The position numbers and the translations under genes are program-made. From Pseudobdellovibrionaceae bacterium (GTDB taxonomy: Bacteria; Bdellovibrionota; Bdellovibrionia; Bdellovibrionales; Bdellovibrionaceae): DNA of 64,000 nt. The notes under the pieces are model-generated. The model did not search any database, was not told the origin of the DNA, and worked only from the letters and a program-made list of their open reading frames with translations. The DNA lies in the NCBI GenBank assembly GCA_019637875.1, contig JAHBUW010000003.1, forward strand, positions 186,001 through 250,000. Direction: 5' to 3'. Shown here in pieces: positions 16,532 to 24,051 of this stretch (position 1 is its first letter; each line of letters opens with the position of its first letter).

Positions 16532-16760
16532 ACCCCCTCTTAGCCCGGTCGGGTTCCCCGGGCCAGACCTTCGACAGAGGGGTTGCCGCGCGCGGTCAAC
16601 CCGCGAACTGCGGACAACTCACCACGGAGACCTCCATGGCAACGTGACTGAAAACACCCACTCCGCCGGTCTTAGGATGTCACTCGAGAATGACGGCGCG
16701 TGCGTGGACGCGGCCGAAATTTCGGAGCACACTGGGATCTCACACAGTCAGGAGAAGACG

Positions 16761-17876
16761 ATGTCGCAAGTTCCTTTCATCGATCTGAAAACCCAGTACC
16801 AAGCCTTGAAATCGCAAATCGACGAGCGCATTCAAAAAGTTCTCGAACACGGCGCCTACGTGAACGGCCCCGAGATCTTGGAGCTGGAGAAGAAGCTTTG
16901 CGAATTCACCGGCGCGAAATACGCGCTCGCGTGCGCTTCCGGAACGGACGCCCTCGTCGTTCCTTTGATGGCCCTCGGTATCGGCCAAGGCGATGAGGTC
17001 ATCACGACGACCTTCTCGTTCATCGCGACGGCGGAGGCGATCTACCTCGCGGGCGCGACGCCCGTGTACGTGGACATCGATCCCGTCACATACAACATGG
17101 ACATTTCGAAGATCGAAGCGGCGATCACTCCCAAGACGAAGGCCATCATGCCCGTCTCGCTTTACGGCTTGATGCCCGACTTCGCGAAGATCAACGCCAT
17201 CGCGAAAAAACACAATCTGTCGGTCATCGAAGACGCGGCCCAATCCTTCGGCGCGACTCAAGGTGGGAAACGCTCGTGCTCGCTGACGACCGCGGCGGGA
17301 ACTTCGTTCTTCCCGGCCAAACCCCTCGGCTGCTACGGCGACGGCGGCGCGATCTTCACGAACGACGAGAACCTCTACAAAGCGATGAAAGAGATTCGTG
17401 AACATGGCTCGGAAAAACGTTACTACCACACGCGCTTGGGCGTGAACGCGCGTCTGGACACGCTTCAGTGCGCGATCCTGCTCGCGAAGATGGAACGTTA
17501 CGGTTGGGAGATCGAACAACGTAACCGCGTGGCGAATCGTTACGCTCAGGCTTTTGCGCAGGTGAAAGCGGACGGCTTCCAGTACCCCACGGTTCCCGCC
17601 GACAACATGAGCGTCTGGGCGCAGTACACGCTGGCGGTGAAGGACCGCGCGGCCTTCCAAAAGAAGATGACCGAGCTGGGCGTCCCCACGAGCGTGCACT
17701 ACCCGCACATCATGCCCGATCAACCCTGGTACAAGGCGCAGCTGAAGACCTCCGCACCTCAGGATTGGAATAAATCGCGCTGGGCGGCGGAGCACGTCAT
17801 CTCGATTCCGATCTATCCGGATATGGACGAGGCGACTCAGGATCGCGTCATTGACGCGGTGAAGAAGTCCCTCTAA
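16761..17876 (+). CDS. DegT/DnrJ/EryC1 aminotransferase, WbpE/GnnB-like
   Basis: This PLP enzyme adds an amino group to a nucleotide-linked keto sugar. The 371 residues contain GTDAL (PLP phosphate), IEDAAQSFGA (Asp158 for the pyridine nitrogen) and TSFFPAKPLGCYGDGGAIFTND with catalytic Lys187, then the N-terminal-strand motif RLDTLQ. These blocks agree closely with WbpE/WlbC, which act on UDP-2-acetamido-3-oxo-glucuronate, and with related 3-aminotransferases such as GnnB that make 2,3-diaminoglucose for lipid A. AGGAG precedes the ATG by 6-7 nt. kdsA follows after 9 nt, so the two are co-transcribed and an LPS role is likely. The exact sugar is inferred. Confidence 0.88.
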   Translation: MSQVPFIDLKTQYQALKSQIDERIQKVLEHGAYVNGPEILELEKKLCEFTGAKYALACASGTDALVVPLMALGIGQGDEVITTTFSFIATAEAIYLAGATPVYVDIDPVTYNMDISKIEAAITPKTKAIMPVSLYGLMPDFAKINAIAKKHNLSVIEDAAQSFGATQGGKRSCSLTTAAGTSFFPAKPLGCYGDGGAIFTNDENLYKAMKEIREHGSEKRYYHTRLGVNARLDTLQCAILLAKMERYGWEIEQRNRVANRYAQAFAQVKADGFQYPTVPADNMSVWAQYTLAVKDRAAFQKKMTELGVPTSVHYPHIMPDQPWYKAQLKTSAPQDWNKSRWAAEHVISIPIYPDMDEATQDRVIDAVKKSL

Positions 17877-17885
17877 GAGAGGCCC

Positions 17886-18737
17886 ATGCAAAGCGAATTT
17901 CAGCCTCTCAAGAAGACCGTCACCATGACTCACCCCTCGGGCACTTTCACCTGGGGGGATCGCAAAAACTTCGTGCTCTTCGCCGGTCCCGACATCATCG
18001 AGGACGAGGGCATGGTCCTCGAAGTCGGTCGCGAACTTCAGCGCGTGACCAAAGCTTTGGGCATTCCCTGGATTCTGAAATGCTCCTTCGATAAAGCGAA
18101 CCGTCAAAGCGCGGGCAGCTTCCGCGGACCGGGCGCCGATGCCGCGCTCAAGTCCCTGCAAAAGATCAAAAGCACTTTGGGCTGCGCACTGTTGACCGAC
18201 GTTCACGAGACCGAGCAGGTCGCGGGTACCGCCGAAGTCGCCGACGTCATCCAGATTCCCGCCTTCCTGTCGCGCCAGACGGATCTGCTGGTCGCCGCCG
18301 CGAAAACCGGCCGCGTCCTGCACATCAAAAAGGGTCAGTTCCTGGCGCCGTGGGACATGGGCGCGATCGCGAAGAAAGCCGTGAACGCCGGCAACGACAA
18401 GCTGCTGCTTTGCGAACGCGGAACCACTTTCGGTTACAACCGTTTGATCAACGATATGACGGGCCTGGTGGAAATGCGCCGCCTGGGTTTCCCGGTCATC
18501 ATGGACTGCACGCACTCGACCCAACTGCCGGGCGCCACGGGGGAAAGCTCGGGCGGTCGCCGCGAGATGGTGTGGCCACTCGCCCGCGCCGCGATGGCCG
18601 TCGGGGTCGACGGAATCTTCCTCGAAACCCATCCCGATCCGGACTCGGCCCTGTGCGACGGGCCCACGTCACTGAAGCTCTCGAATCTCGAGACCTTCCT
18701 GAAAAGCCTGCAAACGATCTTCAACACCCATCAGTAA
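17886..18737 (+). CDS. kdsA: Kdo-8-phosphate synthase
   Basis: KdsA condenses phosphoenolpyruvate with arabinose 5-phosphate to Kdo 8-phosphate, the first committed step to the LPS inner core. The family blocks are present: KCSFDKANRQSAGSFRGPG (66-83), LLTDVHE, QIPAFLSRQTDLL, MDCTHSTQLPG (His210), LETHPDPDSALCDGP (Glu247, Asp258). The residue that separates metal-dependent (Cys, AGPC) from metal-independent (Asn, GGMN) enzymes is Asp36 here (FAGPDIIED), an unusual variant; the other three metal ligands of the dependent class are kept. It is coupled to the aminotransferase gene upstream and ends in a strong terminator. Confidence 0.95.
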   Translation: MQSEFQPLKKTVTMTHPSGTFTWGDRKNFVLFAGPDIIEDEGMVLEVGRELQRVTKALGIPWILKCSFDKANRQSAGSFRGPGADAALKSLQKIKSTLGCALLTDVHETEQVAGTAEVADVIQIPAFLSRQTDLLVAAAKTGRVLHIKKGQFLAPWDMGAIAKKAVNAGNDKLLLCERGTTFGYNRLINDMTGLVEMRRLGFPVIMDCTHSTQLPGATGESSGGRREMVWPLARAAMAVGVDGIFLETHPDPDSALCDGPTSLKLSNLETFLKSLQTIFNTHQ

Positions 18738-18746
18738 GCGGACAAT

Positions 18747-18777
18747 GAAACCCGGGACCTCCCGGGTTTCTTCATTT
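18747..18777 (+). terminator. Intrinsic terminator after kdsA
   Basis: GAAACCCGGG pairs with CCCGGGTTTC (10 bp) around an ACCT loop and is followed by TTCATTT. It separates the aminotransferase-kdsA unit from the structured element and gdpD-like gene downstream. Confidence 0.85.
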
Positions 18778-18802
18778 AGGGTGTTTCCTCATTTTGGCCA
18801 GG
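18777..18802. repeat. Left terminal inverted repeat of the element
   Basis: This 26-nt arm starts TAGGGTGTTTCC and ends GGCCAGG. It pairs with 19022-19047 at 25 of 26 positions, the exception being G18797 against A19027. Confidence 0.85.
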
Positions 18803-18809
18803 CGCAGAA

Positions 18810-18905
18810 CGTCTCCCGCCGTTCGAAGATCAAGGCGTGACGACGAAGGCTTAGCCGTTGCTACGTCGAGGAGGAGCAACGCGGAGATTCGGACGGCGGG
18901 AGACG
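18810..18905 (+). repeat. Inverted-repeat pair B-B' (first large hairpin)
   Basis: The arm at 18810-18827 (CGTCTCCCGCCGTTCGAA) pairs with 18888-18905 over 18 positions: 17 Watson-Crick pairs and one T18823-G18892, a G-U pair in plus-strand RNA. The 60-nt loop contains arms C and D. Confidence 0.8.
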
Positions 18906-18990
18906 CCCCTTCGGGGTCGAGTCCCTTCACGCCCCCTGACTTCGTTGCTCCTCCTTGAATTGGCAAGGCCAGTCCTTCGTCGTCGCGCCT
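18833..18990 (+). repeat. Inverted-repeat pairs C-C' and D-D' (alternative rod)
   Basis: C (18833-18849) pairs with 18974-18990 over 17 positions with one U-G (T18838-G18985). D (18867-18881) pairs with 18943-18957 over 15 positions with one G-U (G18868-T18956). D nests within C, separated by a 17 x 16 nt internal loop. These helices cross both B-B' and E-E'. Confidence 0.8.
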
Positions 18991-19016
18991 CGCAGGTGTC
19001 GTGAAGGGACTCGATT
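18915..19016 (+). repeat. Inverted-repeat pair E-E' (second large hairpin)
   Basis: The arm at 18915-18931 pairs with 19000-19016: 15 Watson-Crick pairs and two G-U pairs at the base of the stem (plus-strand sense). The loop holds arms D' and C', so loop-loop contact with the first hairpin is possible. Confidence 0.8.
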
Positions 19017-19021
19017 CTGCA

Positions 19022-19047
19022 CCTGGACAAAATGAGGAAACACCCTA
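19022..19047. repeat. Right terminal inverted repeat of the element
   Basis: This arm mirrors 18777-18802 at 25 of 26 positions and ends with the TA that would be the second target copy. The ribosome-binding region of the next gene (GGTGGAG) begins immediately after it. Confidence 0.85.
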
Positions 19048-19057
19048 GGGTGGAGCG

Positions 19058-20011
19058 ATGAAAACGATCATTGGTTTTTTCGTTCTTCTTCTGCTCGCGG
19101 GCTGCACGACGGCTCCGAAATCCCACTTCACCCGCATCGCGCATCGGGGTGCCTCGGGCCATGTGCCCGAACACACGTTGGTGGGCGCGGCCATGGCGCA
19201 CACGTTCGGCGTCGACTACATCGAAGCCGACCTCGTCCTGACGAAAGACGACCGGCTGATCGTGATGCACGATCTTGAACTCGACACGACGACGGACGTG
19301 GCGAAAGTCTTCCCCGGGCGAAAGCGCGCCGACGGCCGTTATTACGCCATCGACTTCACGCTGGACGAGATCAAACGCCTGCGCGCGGTCGAACGCTTCG
19401 ACCCTCAAACCGGGAAGCGTATTTTCCCGGATCGTTTCCCCGACGACGCGCGAGGGTTCTCGGTGCCGAGCTTCGACGAGTTCGTGACGCTCGTGAAGTC
19501 CCTGAACCGCACCCGGGGAATGAAGACGGGCATCTACCCCGAAATCAAAAAACCGGAGTTTCACCAGCGCGAGGGCAAAGACATCACGAAAGCGGTGATC
19601 GAAGCGGTCCGCAAGCACGGTTACGAGGAAAAGCCTTCCGAGATTTACATCCAGTGTTTCGAACCGAGCGCGCTGAAGCGCTTGCGAAACGAATTCCAAA
19701 CGAAGATCCCGCTCGTGCAGCTCTTGGGGGAAAACTCGTGGAAAGAATCCTCGGCCGACTACGACGCGATGAAAACCGATGCGGGACTGAAAGCCATCGC
19801 CGAATACGCCCAGGGCTTCGGTCCGAGTCTGGGAACGCTGCGTACGAATCCCACGCTCTTCCCGCGCGCGAAGGCCGCGGGTCTCGTGGTCCATCCGTTC
19901 ACGCACCGTGCGGACCAACGTCCCTTCGGCTTCACGAACGAGGCCTATCTACGCATGATCCGCGAATCGGGTGCGGACGGTGTCTTTTCGGACTTTGCCG
20001 AGATGTTCTGA
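19058..20011 (+). CDS. glpQ: Glycerophosphodiester phosphodiesterase lipoprotein (GlpQ-like)
   Basis: The enzyme hydrolyses glycerophosphodiesters, such as deacylated phospholipids, to glycerol 3-phosphate and an alcohol. A lipobox (LLAGC, Cys16) follows a short signal peptide, so it is lipid-anchored. The GDPD TIM-barrel begins with RIAHRGASGHVPEHT, containing the catalytic His and Arg and the metal-binding Glu. DYIEADLVLTKDDRLIVMHD supplies the second catalytic His. The long insertion and the size (317 aa) fit the periplasmic GlpQ branch. The ATG is only 10 nt from the end of the inverted-repeat element, so its promoter or leader must lie in that element unless transcription reads through the kdsA terminator. 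Confidence 0.92.
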   Translation: MKTIIGFFVLLLLAGCTTAPKSHFTRIAHRGASGHVPEHTLVGAAMAHTFGVDYIEADLVLTKDDRLIVMHDLELDTTTDVAKVFPGRKRADGRYYAIDFTLDEIKRLRAVERFDPQTGKRIFPDRFPDDARGFSVPSFDEFVTLVKSLNRTRGMKTGIYPEIKKPEFHQREGKDITKAVIEAVRKHGYEEKPSEIYIQCFEPSALKRLRNEFQTKIPLVQLLGENSWKESSADYDAMKTDAGLKAIAEYAQGFGPSLGTLRTNPTLFPRAKAAGLVVHPFTHRADQRPFGFTNEAYLRMIRESGADGVFSDFAEMF

Positions 20012-20024
20012 ATCCACCGCCCCT

Positions 20025-20038
20025 ATGACAGGGATCAT
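20025..20038 (+). promoter_or_regulatory. Crp/Fnr-type box of the pseudoazurin gene
   Basis: ATGACAGGGATCAT fits ATGAY-N4-RTCAT and extends by one pair (T..A). A -10-like GATAGT starts exactly 22 nt after it (20061-20066), placing the box at about -41.5. The pseudoazurin GTG is at 20113. Confidence 0.75.
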
Positions 20039-20112
20039 ACGCCTCTTCCGCGCGCGGGACGATAGTGATTCAGTCACTCATCGCTAGATTTTCCGCCCCT
20101 TAGGAGGTGTCC

Positions 20113-20541
20113 GTGAAACTGTCCGTCTGTTGTCTGCTCTTCCTCGCGCTCCCCGCCATGGCGAAGACCGTCGAAATCAAAATGCTCAACTCGGGGAAGG
20201 CCGGACCGATGGTCTTCGAGCCCGACTACGTGAAACTCGAGGTCGGCGACTCGGTCGTTTTTAAACCCGCGGACCTTTCACACAACTCCGCCTCTTCTTT
20301 GGTGCCGACCGGGGCCAAACCCTGGGTGGGCGTTGCCGACAAGCCACTCACGGTGAAGTTCGACAAGGAAGGCGTTTACATTTACAAATGCGATCCCCAT
20401 CTCGTGATGGCCATGGTCGGCGTTATTCAGGTCGGACGTCCCGTCAACAAAGACGCCGCGATCGCGGAAGAAGCGAAGCTCGCCGCGAGCTTCGTGATGA
20501 ACAAAGACCGCCTCAAAAAGGCGTTGGCCTCGGTCAAGTAA
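20113..20541 (+). CDS. Pseudoazurin-type cupredoxin
   Basis: This small periplasmic blue-copper protein carries electrons, typically to copper nitrite reductase. A signal peptide of 17 residues precedes the cupredoxin domain. Type 1 copper ligands are His57 (LSHNSA), Cys93, His96 and Met101 in KCDPHLVMAM, the pseudoazurin spacing with the C-terminal ligand loop CxxHxxxxM. I chose the GTG at 20113 because AGGAGG ends 5 nt before it; a GTG at 20107 overlaps that site. A Crp/Fnr-type box lies 75 nt upstream. The stop overlaps the convergent decarboxylase gene by 8 nt. NirK encoded 4-6 kb away is the obvious partner. Confidence 0.93.
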   Translation: MKLSVCCLLFLALPAMAKTVEIKMLNSGKAGPMVFEPDYVKLEVGDSVVFKPADLSHNSASSLVPTGAKPWVGVADKPLTVKFDKEGVYIYKCDPHLVMAMVGVIQVGRPVNKDAAIAEEAKLAASFVMNKDRLKKALASVK

Positions 20542-22312
20542 GCGCGTCCGCGCCCCGCCCGGGGCGCAGGAACTCGTCCACTCTCGCCGCGAACTCCGCG
20601 ATCAAATCGGTCCGGAGTTCTTCGCTGGAAAGAAATGGGTTCATCAAACAAAGCCGCACGAGGCGGATCTCGTCGGCGTCGACGTCAAAGCCACGCGCGA
20701 TCAGATCCTGAAAAAGACTTTCCGTGGAAGATTTGCGCGCGATGGTCGTCCGCGAAACCTGAAAAGCGCTTTCACCGAGGGATTCGATCCAGCGGATGAA
20801 ACTCGGCACATCCTGGTTCATCACGCTGAGCCGACGCGCACGCCCCATAGAAAAACAAAGAACATTCAAGTCCAAACCGCCGGGAACGTAGACCCCCGCG
20901 CTCTCGCGCAGAATGCCTTCCAGCCGTCGGCGCGCTTGCGTCGCCCTTTTCAGCACCCGCCCATGTCCTTTTTCGTCGAAACCCATGGTCCTTCCCGCCA
21001 ACCACGTTGCGGCCGCGCCGGTGGCCGAGCGTGAACCCTCAAGGCTGTACACGCCCGGGTCGACGGAATTCTCGAATGCGATGTAGGGCGCGTCGACCGC
21101 CGAGTGCGGATAGTCGCGCGCGTCCAAACACATGAACGCGCCCGAAGCGTAGGGAACATAGCCCAACTTGTGCGGATCCATGGTCAGCGAGTTCGCCCGC
21201 GCGAGCGCGCCCAGCGCGCTTAAAGTGCGCGCGTCGAGCGGATCGCCCGGCCGGGATGTGCGCAGGCTCGCGAAAAATCCGCCGAAGGCCGCGTCCACGT
21301 GCCACCAATGAAAACGCCCCGCCGCGCGCTCGCTCTCGATCTCGTCGGCGATTTCGTCCAGCGCGTCGACGCTACCGAGTTCGGTCGTTCCCGCGACCCC
21401 GACGATCATCGCGACGGGACGCCCTTCGTCCGCGCAGCGTCCGAGCGCGCGCCGGACCGAAGCACCATCCAAACGTCCCTCGCGCCCCAACTCGCATTCG
21501 ATCACGGCCGGCGCCGGAAAGCCCAACAGCGCGGCGCCTTTGCGCCACGAGTAGTGACTGGAAGGTCCCAGGATGATCGCGGGCGCCCGCCAGGTCTCGC
21601 CGTAGATTTCCTCCAACCGATTTTCGGGACGTTCTTCGTTTTGCAACTCGGCCCACCAGCGCGCGAATCCCGACGGGGACAGCCGCCGACCGAGCTCGTC
21701 GAACTTCACCCAGCCCATCTGCGAGGCTTCACGAAGCGCTAGATGCTCGACGCCCTCCCGTCGCGCGTACGCACCCAAAGCTTGCCACAAACGTATGCGG
21801 TGCCGCGCTCGCGCCAGCGCTTCGAAGTTCGCGACCGTCCCGCCGCTCGTGAAGTGACCGACCCCGCGTTCGGGCACGGCCCCCGCCATCCGCAGCAACA
21901 TGGCCACGGCCTCTTTCTCGATTTGCAAACCCACTTTCGACGACTCGGCCGAGATGTTATTCGGATTGTGCAAAAGCGCGATCACGTGACCCATGAGCGC
22001 CGGTAGCGACAGCTCCGAAAACATATGACCGACATAACGAGGCGAGAACTTCGGGATTTCGGCCTCGAAACGCTCGCGCAGCTCATTCGCGCGCTCCGCC
22101 AGATCGTTTTGCCGCTGCAGAAACGCGGGCGCGCGCAAATCGGAAGTCGGGATCGGTGAGCCGTCCTTGCGGAAGGTCGCGCGACGCCAGTCGAACCACG
22201 ACCGCAGAAATCCGTCGATCCGCTCCTGGAACCACTCCCCGTTTTCGGCCCGCGGTCCCAGGAAGTAGGACTTCATCGCGATTTCGTCCGGAGGACATTT
22301 CGTTTCATTCAC
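20534..22312 (-). CDS. PLP-dependent group II decarboxylase
   Basis: The 592-residue protein belongs to fold-type I group II decarboxylases (glutamate, aromatic amino acid, 2,4-diaminobutyrate, tyrosine). FTSGGTVANFEAL, HYSWRKGAALLG, GVAGTTELGSVD, WHVDAAFGG (PLP Asp) and TMDPHKLGYVPYASGAF (Schiff-base Lys) are in order. The substrate is not clear from the sequence. The GTG at 22312 overlaps the nnrS stop by 8 nt, so it is the last gene of the nirK operon; an ATG at 22276 is an alternative start. A decarboxylase in a denitrification operon is unexpected: it may consume protons or make an amine under anoxia, but that is speculation. Confidence 0.85.
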   Translation of the reverse strand: MNETKCPPDEIAMKSYFLGPRAENGEWFQERIDGFLRSWFDWRRATFRKDGSPIPTSDLRAPAFLQRQNDLAERANELRERFEAEIPKFSPRYVGHMFSELSLPALMGHVIALLHNPNNISAESSKVGLQIEKEAVAMLLRMAGAVPERGVGHFTSGGTVANFEALARARHRIRLWQALGAYARREGVEHLALREASQMGWVKFDELGRRLSPSGFARWWAELQNEERPENRLEEIYGETWRAPAIILGPSSHYSWRKGAALLGFPAPAVIECELGREGRLDGASVRRALGRCADEGRPVAMIVGVAGTTELGSVDALDEIADEIESERAAGRFHWWHVDAAFGGFFASLRTSRPGDPLDARTLSALGALARANSLTMDPHKLGYVPYASGAFMCLDARDYPHSAVDAPYIAFENSVDPGVYSLEGSRSATGAAATWLAGRTMGFDEKGHGRVLKRATQARRRLEGILRESAGVYVPGGLDLNVLCFSMGRARRLSVMNQDVPSFIRWIESLGESAFQVSRTTIARKSSTESLFQDLIARGFDVDADEIRLVRLCLMNPFLSSEELRTDLIAEFAARVDEFLRPGRGADALT

Positions 22313-23471
22313 GGAAAACTCCCAGACGGTCTTGGATTTTCCGTCCGACCTTCAACCACCAGACGCCGAGCGCGAACATCCACAAAAACGAGACGCCCGC
22401 GGCGACATCGAATATGCGACCGGGGCTCAACAAGGGCCAAAGTCCGCGGACCAGGGCCGCGATCAAAAAGGTGCCGGCGATCATGCCCAGCGCGCGGGTG
22501 TGCAGCTCGAACTCCAGGGCTTCCCCGCCGTGGGCCAATACGACCCGCACGGCGATCATCAAAGTCATCAAAGAAAATCCGCCGATGTACACGATATGCA
22601 GGAGGTGCAGCTCCCATGCCGGAAAGAACGGCAGGAAAAAATGCGGGACGACCAGCATCACCGCCGCGGCCCGAAGCCCCAAACTCAAAAACCCCGGACG
22701 CGCGCGCGGGGCGAAGACGCGAAAGCCACGGATCAAAACCACGCCCAACACCGCCGCGCGCAGCGCCTGCCCCGCAGGCCGCGAAACAAAATCCTCCAGC
22801 GGAAAGCTGACGTTCAGCGCGAGCAACACCGGTAGCTGATGAATCCAACGGGTTCGTCCCGCTTCGTGCGGCGAGAGCGCCCCCTGCACGCGGCTGAGCA
22901 CGGGCACCAGCCGGCTGCCCAAACCGACGATCAAATTCAAAATGAAAGAGTCATAGGCCAAGTGACGCGCGAAACGCGCCATCTCGGGTGATAAGGCCCC
23001 CGCCCCTGCGAGCATGAGCAGACCGAGCGCGCCCGAAATCAAGCCGACGGGAACGAAAATGAACATCGCGGGCGGAGTCTGCCCCCGATGGCGTAAGCGC
23101 CGCCCCAGAAAGAAAAGCAGGAAAGCGGGAAGCAGCACCGCGACCCCGGCCCCCACCCCGATCCCGAACAGGGCCAAGACCACGAGGTGAGCCAGCAAAA
23201 GACATCCGATCACCGCCACTTCCCAGGGGCGCGCCGCCCAGGTACCGGACATCTTCGGCGCGGCCGTCATCAAAAAACCCGCGACGAACGCGGCTAAAAA
23301 TCCCCAGAACATCAGACGCCCGTGAAAACCGATCGGGTCCGTGAAAAATCCCAGACCCAATCGCAACGAAAGCCACGGTAAAACGCCGATCAAACCCAAA
23401 CCTATCCCGACGGGAAAGAGCAGCCGGTAAGGTTCGGGACGTTCGTTATTTTTTCTCTCCGACACGCCCAT
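22305..23471 (-). CDS. nnrS: NnrS family haem/copper membrane protein
   Basis: NnrS proteins are polytopic inner-membrane haem-copper proteins induced with nitrite and nitric oxide reductases, and they relieve nitric-oxide stress. This 388-residue protein has about twelve hydrophobic helices, the early LFPVGIGLGLIGVLPWL, the conserved FHGRLMFWGFLAAFVAGFL with His near 50, and later HLAYDSFILNLIVGLGSRL and HLLHIVYIGGFSLMT. The start has GGAGG 9 nt upstream and overlaps the SCO gene by 26 nt, while its stop overlaps the decarboxylase start. It lies in the nirK operon, consistent with NO defence. Confidence 0.9.
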   Translation of the reverse strand: MGVSERKNNERPEPYRLLFPVGIGLGLIGVLPWLSLRLGLGFFTDPIGFHGRLMFWGFLAAFVAGFLMTAAPKMSGTWAARPWEVAVIGCLLLAHLVVLALFGIGVGAGVAVLLPAFLLFFLGRRLRHRGQTPPAMFIFVPVGLISGALGLLMLAGAGALSPEMARFARHLAYDSFILNLIVGLGSRLVPVLSRVQGALSPHEAGRTRWIHQLPVLLALNVSFPLEDFVSRPAGQALRAAVLGVVLIRGFRVFAPRARPGFLSLGLRAAAVMLVVPHFFLPFFPAWELHLLHIVYIGGFSLMTLMIAVRVVLAHGGEALEFELHTRALGMIAGTFLIAALVRGLWPLLSPGRIFDVAAGVSFLWMFALGVWWLKVGRKIQDRLGVFRE

Positions 23472-24051
23472 GGGGTTTCGCCTCCTTGAGGGCCGTCGCG
23501 ACCAATGCCTCGTGATCGGCGTTCAAACCGTTGATTTTCTGCGTGAGGCGCCCCCGCGAATCCAAAAGTGCGATCACATTCGAGTGCGAAAAGTGTCCGC
23601 CGCCCTCGGCTTTGTAGTTGATTCCCAAAAGAATCGCGAGTTCGCGGGTCGAAGCCGCGTTGTCCGCGACCAACATCGTCCAAGCCGCGTCCGTGATCTT
23701 GCGCTTCTTCATGAACTCGGTCAGCTTCGCGGGCCGATCGCCATCGGGATCGAAACTCGCGATGACCACGCGGTACTCCGTCCCGCCTTTCTTGCGCAGG
23801 TCGGCTTCAATGTTTTTCAACTTTTCCACGACCAACGGGCAAGTGTACTCGCAACCGGTGTAGGCCATTGTGATCAAGACGGGCCGCCCTTCAAGTTCGC
23901 CCAGTCGCTGACGACGATCATCCTGCCGCGACCACTCCGAAGTGAGTTGGTAAAGCGAGTCGGCGGGCAACTCCGCGCCGCCCAGCGCACGCGGTCCCGA
24001 TGAAAAAACGAGTCCTCCACCTAACGACATCAGCACAATCAACTTTTTCAT
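23446..24051 (-). CDS. SCO1/SenC family copper chaperone
   Basis: This 201-residue thioredoxin-fold protein delivers copper to cuproenzymes such as CuA centres or nitrite reductase. The copper motif is AYTGCEYTCP (Cys67, Cys71), and the third ligand is a histidine in GGHFSHSN (about 153-156). FDPDGDRP is the conserved SFDP block. An N-terminal signal or anchor (residues 1-20) puts it in the periplasm. The ATG overlaps the nirV-like stop by 4 nt. Its place between nirK and nnrS suggests it loads NirK with copper. Confidence 0.92.
   Translation of the reverse strand: MKKLIVLMSLGGGLVFSSGPRALGGAELPADSLYQLTSEWSRQDDRRQRLGELEGRPVLITMAYTGCEYTCPLVVEKLKNIEADLRKKGGTEYRVVIASFDPDGDRPAKLTEFMKKRKITDAAWTMLVADNAASTRELAILLGINYKAEGGGHFSHSNVIALLDSRGRLTQKINGLNADHEALVATALKEAKPHGRVGEKK

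Larger units (their letters stand above)
18777..19047. mobile_element. TA-flanked 271-bp inverted-repeat element (MITE-like or structured RNA)
   Basis: This gene-free stretch is bounded by 26-nt inverted ends (18777-18802 and 19022-19047) that match at 25 of 26 positions. If the outermost TA is a target duplication, the element proper is 18779-19045 with 24-nt ends. Inside, four more inverted-repeat pairs of 15-18 nt interlock: order A B C D B' E D' C' E' A'. B-B' and E-E' make two side-by-side hairpins; C-C' and D-D' make one long rod; the two folds cannot form together without a pseudoknot. It has no transposase and no plausible gene. TA flanks plus terminal repeats recall non-autonomous elements of the IS630/Tc1-mariner kind. 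The right end lies 10 nt from the gdpD-like start codon. Confidence 0.6.

Noticed and set aside
16740-18632. A 630-codon open frame on the minus strand opposite the aminotransferase and kdsA genes
   Set aside because: It mirrors two conserved genes, and its translation is rich in Arg, His and Val without domains, as expected for antisense frames in GC-rich codons.
18841-18966. Short open frames inside the inverted-repeat element as a transposase remnant or small protein
   Set aside because: They have no ribosome-binding site or family motif, and run through the paired arms.
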